Shown piece by piece: positions 1-9,249 of a stretch of DNA of 64,000 bases. This DNA is from Emydura subglobosa (Eukaryota > Chordata > Testudines > Chelidae). The translations under genes were made by a program, and so were the position numbers. The stretch is from assembly GCA_007922225.1 (NCBI GenBank), contig ML679941.1, positions 53,758,235-53,822,234 of the forward strand, read 5' to 3'. The notes beneath the pieces were generated by a model. It saw only the letters and a program-made list of their open reading frames with translations, ran no database searches and was not told where the DNA came from. The stretch's first letter is position 1. Every line of letters starts with the position of its first letter.

Positions 1-680
1 GTCCAACAGGGCCTGTCCCTGTGTCAGTAATGTCTGCAGCCCCTTCTGGGCTACCTTTCAATCTGTCCCTGATCTGTTATAGAGCAAGGCCCCCAAGATC
101 TTCTCCTGGGAGACTCTTCACCTTTAGCAGTTCTCTGGTGTCTTTTTAAGCCCTGCCCTTCACTTGGGCCTCTAAACAAGCCTTATCCCCTTCTTGGGGC
201 TTAGGCCACCCTGCCAGGGCAGGACTTACTTACTTTAGTCCACCTACTACTCCAGGTCTGACCCAGAGACGCTATAAATAGTAGCCACATGCTGCAGTAC
301 TTCCTATCATAGCTACTGCTGCTAATCCCTGGGCCACTTCCCACATAATCCGTTCCTCTTCACCCTTACCTCAGGGCTGAAGATCTTCCTCACAGAATGC
401 AAATGTCACCAGAACCCATCTTCTGGTTCTCCCTTGCACAGCAGCCACCAGTACCCTTTCTTACTCCTCTGGTCCCTGCCAGGAATTGATCTGCTCAGGC
501 CCTGCAACTGCTTTTTACTGAGCCTGCTGGGATCTGATTGGCTGCTTCCCTGCAGCCTTTCTAGGCAGGCCTAGAGAGGACTTACCTTTACTACTTCTTT
601 TCTGGGGCAGGGTTTGGTAGGACCACAAGGCCTCCAGCACGCGGCCTTAAAGGGACTGGTTCACCCCAACACAGGTGGCT
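1..680. repeat. Unidentified pyrimidine-rich stretch, possible LTR fragment
   Basis: This stretch runs off the left edge. It is rich in CCCTG, CTTCT and CCTGCC words and unlike the AT-rich DNA that follows at about 680. A TATA-like CTATAAATA lies at 272-280. It has the composition of turtle LTR-type repeats, but I cannot find both ends, a target duplication or a coding frame. It could also be unique sequence. The call is weak. Confidence 0.2.
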
Positions 681-879
681 TAAGTTGAGAGTTCTTCATT
701 TTACAGACCTATCCCCATTGGGAAAATTCCCAGGACATAAACAACAAGAAATAATTATGTTGTACAGGCAAAAAGCCTTCTAAAAATTAAAAGAGGGGTT
801 GGGGAAGAGAAGCCTTTAAAAGTCTTGTTTGTCACAGAAGAGCCTTTTGAAAGACCAGGCTTGATATTTGCCGCTGCTT

Positions 880-896
880 CCCCCCCCCCCCCCCCC
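880..896. repeat. Poly-C tract, about 17 C
   Basis: An uninterrupted run of C directly after CCGCTGCTT. It is a mononucleotide microsatellite, and its exact length may be unreliable in assembly. Confidence 0.9.
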
Positions 897-1296
897 AGTG
901 TTCCAGAAAGAATTTCTACTAAAAATTATATTGTAGGGAGAGGAACCCAGAACTATGATAAAAAAACACCACAGGATAATATCATCACAGCCTTTTAAGA
1001 AAAATCCTCTCGCCCTTATAAGAACCAACTTTTTAAAAAATTGCTTGAATAACTTTTTCAGTTGTGGTGAAAGAATGCAGCCAGACATAACCAGTCATTT
1101 TATTCCCACCCAACTGGTGACAGCATGGTGAGAAAAGCCTGCAAATGGAACACTATATGTGAGTACAGTATATCAATCGTTTGCAGTAAGATACATTTTT
1201 TTCTTTCTGAGATAAAAAATAAAAGGACATGACTATTAGGGTTACAAAGGAAGAAACAAAAACCGGAGCACATAGTGCATGCTGTATGTATACTTA

Positions 1297-1768
1297 GGGT
1301 ATGTCTTCACTGCAGTTAGACCTGGTGATTGACACTTGGATGAGACTAGCCCAGTGTGAGCAGCCATACTGCAAAGGTCTGCCTGACATACTGTGTCCTC
1401 ACTTGTGCTGCACTCACCCTTGTGTATTACTAGGACTTCTGGGGTCTTACTCGATAATTCTTAGTGCTGAAGTAATCTGAGATGTTCTATGATTCTTCTC
1501 CAGTAAATTGTGGGAGAACTTGTCTGTCCTTCTGGGCACGTGGGGAGAACTGTGGGAAGGCACTGGAGGACTATCAGCACTTTGCCTGTATCCTCATTGC
1601 AAAGTACTCAGGTTACCAGTCCAAGTGAAGGTGGAACCCAGACTCTATCTGAGGCTGAAGGCATGACTTAACTTAGGTGAGAGTTTTTTATGTGTGGATG
1701 GGGGGGAGGAGTGGTTAAGGGAAACACCCAAGTAAGAGCCCAGGCTAACTCTGCAGTGAAGAAATTTC
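1297..1768. mobile_element. Palindromic MITE-like element with GGGTATGTCTTCACTGCAG terminus
   Basis: The left end GGGTATGTCTTCACTGCAG (from 1297) is matched in inverted orientation on the right by AACTCTGCAGTGAAGAAA (1747-1764). The roughly 470-bp interior has no coding frame. The same terminus recurs at 12205-12308 and 43425-43720, so this is a dispersed non-autonomous DNA element, not a chance inverted repeat. The superfamily cannot be assigned because no clear target duplication is visible. Confidence 0.6.
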
Positions 1769-1924
1769 CTTAATCCATTTATAGGTTTTCAATACCACTT
1801 CCTTGATGTTTCCCCTTCTCCTTTGTGTTTTTTCCCCGTCATATAGCATTTATATTTGTATTAATGCATTAGTACTCAGAGATCCAAACAAGATATGGGA
1901 CCTTCTGCGCTAGGCACTGCACAT

Positions 1925-2450
1925 TAGAGGTGGCTGGGAAAAGGGGATTGTCCCCACAAACGTTTTCAAGGGGGAAAAAATTCCCCTTTAAAATTTTCGT
2001 GTTGGAAAATTTCAGTTTTTCTATAAAAACTTCAAAAATGTTGGTATTTCACCACTTTCTGTCTGTGTCCCAACTTTTGCTAACTGGAAAATAATTCAAG
2101 TTTTATTTTTCTCTCAGCAAGTGTTACTATTAGAAAGAAAGATACACTTTCAAAACTTAATACTGTTTCTCCCACTTTCTCATTGAGTTCCAGTTGGGAA
2201 ATGATAAGAAACTGTGTGTGGGGAAAATCCACAATTCCAAAACAAAAAAATTTCACGTTTGGTTTAATTGTTTTATCGAAAGCTTTTCACTTCAAAATTT
2301 CACTCCCCCTCTCCCCCTCCGCCCGAAGGTTTTATTTAAAATTTTTTTGGAAAATCTAAAAATGTAATCAAATAACATTTTCCCATGAAAATTTTTGTTT
2401 TCATCAAACCTGTAATTTCTGATGAGAATTTTTAACCAGCCCTACATATG
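1925..2450. mobile_element. AT-rich inserted element with GGCTGGGAAAA / TTAACCAGCCC ends
   Basis: This AT-rich 0.5-kb block interrupts the repeat at 1857-2800. Its left boundary reads GGTGGCTGGGAAAAGGGG and its right boundary TTTTTAACCAGCCCTACA, which are roughly inverted copies. The interior is dominated by AAAATTTT-type words and short self-complementary runs. It has no coding potential. It is probably a non-autonomous DNA transposon. Boundaries are within about 10 bp. Confidence 0.5.
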
Positions 2451-2589
2451 TACATATATATAATTAGAGAAAGTCCCTGCCTTGAAGGGTTTATAATCTA
2501 AATAGACAAGATATTCAAAAAGTGAGAGAAAGAGAAGTAGTATTATTTCAGTTTTACAGATAGAGAACTGAGATGCAGAGAAATTAAGG

Positions 2590-2693
2590 ACCCAGTTCAA
2601 CAATACACTTAAGAACATGCAATGTGCATAACTTTAAGCATATGAGTAGTCCCTTTGATTTCAACGTACTTAAATGTTTTGCTCGATAGGAGC
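2590..2693. mobile_element. Palindromic MITE, CACTTAAG...CATGAGTAGTCCC type
   Basis: It sits exactly between two parts of the older repeat (AAATTAAGG | GTGACTTGCCC), so it is an insertion. The body contains AATACACTTAAGAACATGC, TTTAAGCATATGAGTAGTCC and ACTTAAATGTTTTGCTCG. These are degenerate halves of the palindrome also seen at 37482-37690 and 43160-43290. Confidence 0.5.
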
Positions 2694-2846
2694 CACGGTG
2701 ACTTGCCCAAAGTCACACAGAAAAAGTGTGGCAGAGCCAGCAGCTGAACACAAATCTCCTAAATCCTAGTGCAGCATCCTAGCTACAAAAGAATCCTTCT
2801 TCTCTTTGTGATGCATGATCTTTTTTGGGTGACAGACTTATGTGTT

Positions 2847-2864
2847 TTTTGTTGTTGTTGTTGT
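2847..2864. repeat. (GTT)n microsatellite
   Basis: Five consecutive GTT units after a T run. Short and imperfect at the ends. Confidence 0.8.
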
Positions 2865-2865
2865 C

Positions 2866-4218
2866 CTTTATTTTGAATTATCTGAAGATTCTTTACCACT
2901 GAATTGGAGTGTGAAGTCTAGTTCAGTAGTACCATTAAATGTCAGAAGTGTGTGTCATATTTGGACTTTGGGACATTCTTTGAGATAAACTTTTAAATTT
3001 TCTTCTTTTGTCTCCATTTAGCGGATTGCTTCACATGTCTCATCTGTCTTTATATTCCCCAACTATTCACAAGTATTGTCCTTCTCCTATCATTCAGTAC
3101 TTGTTTTCTGACCTTTGATCCCCCTTGACCTCCTGTTCCATGTAATATGAACCTATCACCTATATTCCACTTTTATCCTCAACTCTGTTTACTGGTTAAC
3201 TGGGTCTTACCTTCATTTAAGATTTATCCTAGTACAGTCTAGGAAATGCCTCATGGCTAAAATATATCCTTTCTAAGCTTCCTGTCATTTTCTGAGACAC
3301 TCTTTGACAAATTACCTGATTTTTTCTCCAACTCATAGCCAGTACATTGACATAATCCCAATTTATGTTGCTTTTGCCTGTTTTTGTAGAGTTGGCAGCA
3401 GAATGAACAGTGAAAAAAATGGTAATGGGGTTGTACTGAGCTTTGAAATATGAGGCCATTGCATTTTTAGATGAATTTGAGTCTATTCTCAGAAACTTCT
3501 GCTTAAAGTAATATTTCCTTGTGATCTATGCTAACCAAGCTAAAGAGGGAATGGCTAAAAGATATGCAGATGCATTAAATGACATTCTGGTACTGACACT
3601 CTGGCAATACTATCAACTTTTGCATAGGAAGACAGCAAAATATTAGTTACTTTATATAAGTGTGATTGCTGGGACTGGATATGAAGACCTAATATTCATA
3701 CTAGTTTCTCTTTTGGGAAGCAAAACTTGAATACACAAAATTGTGTGTTTCTACATTTTTACACCAGATTCCACTACTAATATTTATACATCTTAAGTTT
3801 ATCTCACAATCTTTTTTTATTAAGATTACATTTTACTAGATCCCAGATCAAGCAGGGATTGTACTGCTCACTATCCAATGTAAAAGTTGTTTAAAAATCT
3901 GTTTTCCAAAGCAAACATTATCTCAATAAACTCAGATTTAGAAGCACCATTTTTATGCGTTTGTATCTGTCACTGTGTTCCTGAGCAAGTTGGGACAATA
4001 TTACTGATAGCACAGATTTTGTTTATTTGTATCAACCATTCTGAAAAGCATTTTAATTATACCTAGTTTTAATTTTTTTTAATGGGGAAAAATGACCTTT
4101 TTTTCCAATGAAAAATTAGAAAGAAACAAATTTATGTCTGGTGATTTTTTGTGTGTGCTGAAAATGGTCGCTAGTTTTAACCACAGTGTTAATCCCAAGT
4201 ATTCAAAAATGATCAGAT
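2866..4218. other. AT-rich unique sequence, no gene seen
   Basis: No recognisable repeat covers most of this stretch and no frame looks coding. The one notable piece is a 36-bp segment at about 3658-3693 (GTGTGATTGCTGGGACTGG and onward), which recurs at about 5493-5529 inside a LINE. Confidence 0.6.
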
Positions 4219-4240
4219 TTAAAAAAAAAAAAAAAAAAAA
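4219..4240. repeat. Poly-A tract
   Basis: About 20 uninterrupted A after GATCAGATTT. It could be a retroposon tail on the + strand, but the sequence before it is not a recognised element. Confidence 0.8.
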
Positions 4241-4315
4241 GCTCATCTTCTAATGCAAAGCCTTTAGGGCTCATATTTCTCAAGCTTTTCTTCACAATCA
4301 GGGGGGCTAGTACTA

Positions 4316-4373
4316 TGGGAGGCAGTGTAGACCAGAGATTAGAGCACTAGGAGGGGTTCCAGGAGACCTGTGT
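4316..4373 (+). mobile_element. tRNA-derived SINE head fragment (MIR/CORE-like)
   Basis: The stretch GGGAGGCAGTGTAGACCAG ... TTAGAGCACTAGGAGG ... CAGGAGACCTGTGT matches the tRNA-related head of amniote CORE SINEs, with a degenerate A box around TTAGAGCAC. It stops abruptly where LINE sequence starts at about 4374. Only this part is recognisable. Confidence 0.5.
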
Positions 4374-4655
4374 CTTCACTGCAGAAGATGAGATGTAGAT
4401 TCCCATAGCTGAACCCTTCTTTTTAGATGACAAATCTGAGGAACTGTTCCAGATTGAGCTGTGAGTAGAAGAGGTTTTGGAACAAATTGATAAATTAAAT
4501 AGTAATAGGTCACTAGGACCAGTTGGTATTCATCCAAGAGTTCTGAAGGAACTCAAATATGAAATTGCAGAAGTACTAACTGTGGTATGTAACCTATCAT
4601 TTAAATCAACTTCTGTACCAGATGATTGGAGGATAGCTAATGTGATGCCAATTTA

Positions 4656-4670
4656 AAAAAAAAAAAAAAG
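4656..4670. repeat. Poly-A expansion inside CR1
   Basis: About 13-14 A in the CR1 reading region, between GATGCCAATTT and GACTCCTGG. It is a local slippage expansion within the LINE and not a retroposon tail. Confidence 0.7.
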
Positions 4671-4760
4671 ACTCCTGGTAAATACAGGCTGGTAAGTCTA
4701 ACTTCAGTAGCAGGTAAATTGGTTGAAACTATAATAAAAAAGAGAAGTAACAGACACAGA

Positions 4761-5043
4761 TCCAGAGGGGTAGCCGTGTTAGTCTGTATACAGCAAAAAC
4801 GAGAGTTCTGTGGCACTTTAAAGACTAACAAATTTCATTTTTGTAGGCATAAGCTTTCGTGAGACTCAACTCACTTCGTTAGATGCAGAGGTAGAATGAT
4901 ACAGTAAATAGGAAACATAGATATACAAGTGCATAGAGAACAATGGGGGAAGTGGATGAAAGCCGGGTACTTGAGGGCTAATGACAGTCATTGAGTAGGA
5001 GGTGAGAATGGGTGAGCAAAGCAATTTACCTCTTGTAATGAGA
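4761..5043 (-). mobile_element. Penelope-like element 3' tail inserted in CR1
   Basis: Read on the - strand, this is the same terminus as the PLE at 18619-20518: it begins near CTCATTACAAGAGG and ends CTACCCCTCTGGA. It is 283 bp, 5'-truncated and non-coding. It is flanked by direct repeats CAGACACAGA at 4751-4760 and 5044-5053 (11 bp if the preceding A is counted), and removing it restores a continuous CR1 sequence. The ribozyme-like segment at about 4845-4885 survives, but the CTGAnGA core box reads CTAACGA here, so it is probably inactive. Confidence 0.85.
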
Positions 5044-5071
5044 CAGACACAGAGATGAACACAATTTGTTG

Positions 5072-5269
5072 GGAAAGAGTCAACATGACTTTTGTAAAGG
5101 GAAATCATGCCTCACCAATGTACTAGAATTCTCTGAACGAGTCAACAAACACGTGGATAAGAGTAATCCAATGGATATAATATACTTGGACTTTCAGAAA
5201 GCCTTTGACAAGGTAACTCACCAAAGTCTCCTAAGCAAATTAAGCAGTCATGGGATAAGAGGGTAGGTC
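5072..5269 (+). pseudogene. CR1 ORF2 fragment, reverse transcriptase motif block
   Basis: This frame encodes QHDFCKGKSCLTNVLEF followed by MDIIYLDFQKAFDKVTH, the CR1 RT region around catalytic motif A, with the first catalytic Asp in YLDF. It continues to LLSKLSSHGIRG and then stops. The apparent start lies upstream, at or inside the PLE junction, and is not a real initiator. It is a remnant of a roughly 900-1000-residue protein and is not expected to function. Confidence 0.8.
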
Positions 5270-5449
5270 TTTTTATGAATCAGTAACTGGTAAAAAGATA
5301 GGAAACAAAGGGTAACAATAAATAAATAGTCAGGTTTCAGACTGGAGCGAGGTAAATAGCAGGGATCTGAACTGGGGCCAGTGCTATTCAACATATTGAT
5401 AAAAGGTCTTGAAAAAGAGGTAAATAGTGATGTTGCGAAGTTTGTAGAT

Positions 5450-5549
5450 GTATATAATATATATTTATATTAAATTGTGTGTAATATTAAAGTGTGATTA
5501 CTGAGACTGCATATGGAGACCTAATCACACTCAAGATATTTAACACTCA
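5450..5549. repeat. AT-rich insertion in the CR1 FADD region
   Basis: CR1 sequence GCGAAGTTTGTAGATG (the start of the FADD motif region) breaks off at 5450 and resumes at about 5550 with CACTCAAGATAGTTAAGTCC. The 100 bp between is TATATAAT-rich and contains a segment shared with 3658-3693. No terminal repeats are clear. Confidence 0.5.
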
Positions 5550-5872
5550 AAAACACTCAAGATAGTTAAGTCCAAAGCTGATTGCAAAGAGTTTGAAAGG
5601 GACCATACAAAACTGGATGACTGGGCAACAAAATGGCAGATGAAATTCAGTTTGATAAGTGCAAAGCTATGACCATTGAGAAACATAATCCCAAGTATAT
5701 ATACAAAATGATGGGATCTTAATTAGCTATTATCACTCAAGAAAGAGATCTTGAAGTCACTGTTGGATAGTTCTCTGAAAACATCTGCTCAATATGCAGC
5801 AGCAGTCAATAAAGCTAACAGAATGTTGGGAACCATTAGGAAAGGGATAGATAATAAGACAGAAAATATAAT

Positions 5873-5940
5873 GCCACTATATAAATCCATAATACTTGAG
5901 TACAACTTGAGTACCACTATATAAATCCACACCTTGAGTA
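5873..5940 (+). repeat. Short tandem duplication in CR1
   Basis: The segment CCACTATATAAATCCA ... CTTGAGTA occurs at 5873-5912 and again at 5913-5940. Intact CR1 copies would have this once, so it is a local duplication after insertion. Confidence 0.75.
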
Positions 5941-5986
5941 CTGCATTCCATTCTGGTTACCCCATCTCAAAAAAGGTACATTAGAA

Positions 5987-6316
5987 ATGGAAAAGGTACA
6001 GAAAAGTGTAAGTAAAATGATGAAGGATATGGAACAGCTTCCATGTGAGGAGAGATTAAAAAGACTGGGACTATTCATCTTGGAAAAGAGACAACTGAGG
6101 AGAGATATAATAGAGATCTATAAAATTATGAGTGGTGTGGAGAAAGTGAACAAAGAAGTATTATTTACCTCTTCACATAAAACAAGAACCAGGGGTCACC
6201 CAATTAAATTAATAGGCAGCAGGTTTAAAACAAACAAAAGGCAGTACTTCTTCACACAATGCACAGTCAATCTGTGGAACTCGTTGCCAGGGGGTACTGT
6301 GCAGGCCAAAATATAA
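5987..6316 (+). pseudogene. CR1 ORF2 C-terminal fragment
   Basis: About 109 residues in frame, corresponding to the C-terminal end of CR1 ORF2. Recognisable segments are [35 protein letters not shown] and [15 protein letters not shown]. The same region in antisense is present in the CR1 copy at 58808-62085. The Met is internal to the parent protein and the normal stop is shifted. It is a pseudogene piece. Confidence 0.8.
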
Positions 6317-6600
6317 CTGGCTTCAAAAAAGAATTAAATAAGTTCCTGTAGGATAAGTCCATCAGTGGCTATTAGCCAAGATGGTCAGGGATGCAACCCC
6401 ATGCTCTGGGTGTCCCTAAGCCTCTGAATGCCAGATGCTGGGACTGGATGACAGAGGATGGATCACTCGATAATTGCCCTGTTATGTTCATTCCCTCTGA
6501 ATCATCTGGCACCTGGCCACTGTCGGAAGATAGGATACTGGGCTAGAATGACCATCTGACCAAGTACAGCCATTCTTTTGTTTTTATGTTATGTTCTTAT

Positions 6601-7675
6601 TCTCAGCTCTGCTCTGGCCTATTGGGTGAGGGACCATGGGTAAATAGGAATGATGCCTGGTAAACCACTTTGGCTATCTATGGATGAAAAAGTATAAAAG
6701 ATCTATAACACCTTTTTAAAAATGAAAGCTGAGATTCTAATGTAATCACAAAGCTCCAGGCTTAAAGAAAAACACCAAGTGTCAAGAGCCTCATAATAAA
6801 AATCATTATAGTGGTATAGCATTGCTAAAATCTGATGCTTTTGCCTAACCAGCCTTTCATCATGGCTCACCGTGTTGTCTATTGAGACTGATGGGTGCCC
6901 TGTCCTACATACTCTTACTCACATGAACATCCTTAATCATGTAAGTAACCCTGCTGAAATAAATGGGGCTCGTTGTTTAAGCGTTTGCATGACTGGGCCT
7001 CATCTTTGTTTTGGGGGAAAAGATTTGTTTTTTTATAATATTAAATATGGAGTAGTCTTGTTCACTCTTACAGGTTCAAAAATCGGTCTCAGTAGTGACC
7101 CACATGTTCTAGTACTTTAAATGGACCTCATCCAATGTTGAGTGTTCTTTTTTTTGTGAATGTTAGGTTCAAGAAAGTTTTAAATGTGATCTCACCAGAT
7201 GGTTTAATGTCCTGCTGGGAACATTGCATTTTGCTAGTATGATCTTTCTAATCAAGCTAAGCAACAGAGAGAAAGGTATTGTTTGTTAAAATTTGTCTGA
7301 GGCCAGCTCTTCAGCTCTGCAGAAAGTGGCAAGGGCATAATTTTTCAATGGGGTTTAACTTAAATCATACATGTATGCAAATCCAAGCCCTTATGGGGTG
7401 GTGCCATTATCTTTTCTGATGATGAAAATAGGAGGTGTTCCTGATTACATTAGCCAGAAAGCTAGGAACACAGGTAGAACTAACTAATCTTTCATACCTG
7501 CAAATTGAAGAAAACAAAATAATTCTCTATGGAGCTCTGGATTCTTACACAAATAATAGAAATTAATATCCACCATGAAACTATCACCCGTGTTCTTTCA
7601 GACTCTACCTCTACCCAAAGGGAAAACATAAACTGGATTTAGTGAGGGCGTTCAAAATCTATTTGGATAAAATTT
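6601..7675. other. Mostly unique sequence with a degenerate MITE at about 6890-6995
   Basis: No coding frame is supported. The segment TACTCTTACTCACATGAAC ... TTGTTTAAGCGTTTGCATG (about 6905-6995) resembles the CACATGAGTAAG / TTAAGTGTTTGC palindromic elements elsewhere in the window, in a decayed form. I recognise nothing in the rest. Confidence 0.4.
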
Positions 7676-7740
7676 AGGCCTGATCTAGAGCCTACTGAGG
7701 TCAATGTGAGTCCTTCCATTGACTTTAATGGGTGTTAGAG
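7676..7740. mobile_element. Short palindromic MITE, GGCCTGATC type
   Basis: GGCCTGATCTAGAGCC on the left, then the inverted pair CTGAGGTCAATG and CATTGACTTTAATGG in the middle. The same plan occurs at 22793-22861, 24734-24800 and 41484-41555. Confidence 0.5.
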
Positions 7741-8258
7741 AAGGCTTTTAGTCTCTTAAAGTAACAACAGCCCTGTACGTGGTGTTACCTGTGAAACACG
7801 CTCTCTCCTTTAAAATCCATACTAATGGCAAAGGACATACAATTCTGCATTGTTTAACTCTATAAAGCAAAGAGACATGATCCTTCTTGTTTTTATTAAA
7901 TCTAGATCTGTCTGTGGACCTTTAAAGTTCCTGAGTGAGACAACTTTCAATCTTTTGCCTATCTATTGTTCTTCTGGAGGAAACGTAACGTTCTTTGATA
8001 CTAGATGCACATCTAACTTGGCTCTTTCATGGGGGGTGGAAAGGAAGGAGGGCAAAAGAAGGGGGTTCCTATAGTAAAATAACTCACATTTTAAACTAAA
8101 TATGCATTAAGCACAACTTAAGTGGCCTCCATTTTGGTTGTCTCAGCACAGAGTATGAATGAGTATGGAGGATGGAGTCTGAAGAACATGAAATTAAGTT
8201 ACTTATTCATCCTTAGACCTGGTCCTTTCATGATCTTTTGTTGAAACACATGGGCTAG
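7741..8258. other. Unique sequence, nothing recognised
   Basis: No repeat family, no splice-flanked coding segment and no structured motif seen. Confidence 0.4.
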
Positions 8259-8274
8259 CTATGTAGGGCAGTGG

Positions 8275-8600
8275 TGTACCATGGGTCTCCGGCGCCTGGG
8301 GGCCAAGCTTTCATTTTCCTCCCCCCAGGCCTCATGCACCCTGCCCCCGTGCAGGATAGGAGGTGTCCCTAGCTCCCACAAGACAGCGCCACCCCCCAGC
8401 TGCCCTTGGGGGGGGAGGTCTGTACCAGTGGGGGAGGGGAACATGCCGCTTATTTCCTCCTGTGTGGGGTGGTGGCGCCTGGCCAGTCTCTCCCGCTCCA
8501 GCCCCACAGCCTGGTGCCAGGGGGGAGGCACCGGGCTAGCCCTTCATGATGCGCCAGGCTGGCCCTTCATGATGCGCAGGGGCACAGGAGGCTCTGAGGG
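8275..8600. repeat. GC-rich block with short tandem duplication
   Basis: An abrupt GC-rich island in AT-rich surroundings, with many CCCC and GGGG runs. A unit of about 23-25 bp containing CCCTTCATGATGCGC is present twice at about 8537-8580. Open frames on both strands here are a by-product of GC richness. It probably belongs to an unnamed GC-rich reptile repeat like that at 34090-34610. Confidence 0.4.
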
Positions 8601-8618
8601 GCAGCTGTCACACCTGCT

Positions 8619-9024
8619 ATTTCTTTCTTTTTATAATAAACCTTTAGTTTTATTTACTAAAGGATTGGCTGGCAATGTGGTATTTTGAGTACAATCTAAA
8701 CTTATATTGCTCTGGTACTGTGGCTGATCCTTTGGGGTCAGAGAAACCTTTTTGGTAAAGAGCATAGAGTTTAAATAACTGGTCTCTTTATTGGAGCTAG
8801 TGGCTGATTGGAAGCCAGAGATTGAAATGCAGTAAAGGGGGCTGTATATATCTTTATTTTGGCTTCTTGATAACTAGTGTGGGGAATCAGAAGCACTGTT
8901 TATAGCTGGTTGGGAAGTCTGACTTCAGTGTCACACACCAGTGCTGGGAGAATCTGCTCTCCTTTTGCAGCCTGCCCTGACCTTGTCATTTTCAGGTGGC
9001 TACCCTAGGCACAGAATGGTCACA
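8619..9024 (+). mobile_element. Truncated LTR, family A, copy 1
   Basis: This is the R-U5 part of the LTR family found whole at 46358-47420 and 59193-60274, here on +. Homology starts at about 8619 (TTCTTTCTTTTTATAATAAA), includes the polyadenylation signal AATAAA at 8635-8640 and ends CTAGGCACAGAATGGTCACA at 9024. U3 and the TATA region are missing. The flanks CCTGCTAT before and CCTGACTAT after are nearly identical, which is odd for a truncated LTR. Confidence 0.75.
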
Positions 9025-9042
9025 CCTGACTATGGGCGATGT

Positions 9043-9245
9043 TCATAGAATCATAGAAGATTAGGGTCGGAAGGGACCTCAAGAGATCACCTAGTCCAAC
9101 TGCCTGCTCAAAGTAGGACCAACCTCAATTAAATCATCCCAGCCAGAGCTTTGTCAAGCCGCACCTTAAAAACCTCAAAGGATGGAGATTCCACCACCTC
9201 TCTAGGTAACCCATTCTAGTGCTTTACCAGCTTCCTAGTGAAAAA
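9043..9245 (-). mobile_element. CR1 LINE 3' end fragment
   Basis: The start TCATAGAATCATAG at 9043 is the reverse complement of the canonical CR1 3' terminus. It continues with GGTCGGAAGGGACCTCA and GGATGGAGATTCCACCACCT, the conserved antisense of the CR1 C-terminal coding end. Similarity fades after TTCCTAGTGAAAAAATGG at about 9250. It is 200 bp and 5'-truncated. It is a different CR1 subfamily from the one at 4374-6600. Confidence 0.9.
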
Positions 9246-9249
9246 ATGG

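Larger units (their letters stand above)
1857..2800 (-). mobile_element. Old SINE/LINE-tail repeat (MIR/L2-like) split by two insertions
   Basis: Three separated pieces read as one repeat in reverse orientation. 1857-1922 holds a CTAGGCACTGCAC-type segment. 2455-2589 holds AGTCCCTGCCTTGAAGGG, then a stretch equivalent to ACAGATAGAGAACTGAG. 2694-2790 holds GTGACTTGCCCAAAGTCACA, then the exon-like CAGAGCCAGCAGCTGAAC typical of tRNA-CORE SINEs. The same arrangement, uninterrupted, is at 41618-41885, which shows what order the pieces should be in. The intervening DNA at about 1925-2450 and 2590-2693 is inserted. The family name is from memory and approximate. Confidence 0.6.
4374..6600 (+). mobile_element. 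CR1-type LINE (PsCR1-like), 5'-truncated, interrupted
   Basis: This is a CR1-clade non-LTR retrotransposon copy on the + strand. The translation follows the CR1 ORF2 order. A linker/RT start lies at 4374-4760, with a GPVGIHPRVLKEL-like segment near 4520-4555. RT motif YLDFQKAFDKVTH is at 5182-5220, the FADD region is broken near 5440-5450, and the C-terminal segment ends LWNSLPG near 6290. The 3' end is GTTATGTTCTTAT at about 6588-6600, the terminus type of the turtle PsCR1 lineage. The copy is dead: it lacks the 5' half and carries stops, frameshifts, a PLE insertion (4761-5043), an AT-rich insertion (5450-5549) and a small tandem duplication (5873-5940). Confidence 0.85.

Noticed and set aside
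4219..4240. Poly-A as the tail of a processed pseudogene
   Set aside because: The upstream sequence has no coding or repeat identity and no flanking direct repeats were found.
8259..8688. Overlapping frames of 90-135 codons on both strands
   Set aside because: Both fall in the GC-rich block and partly in the LTR fragment. Coding on both strands at once is a composition artefact.
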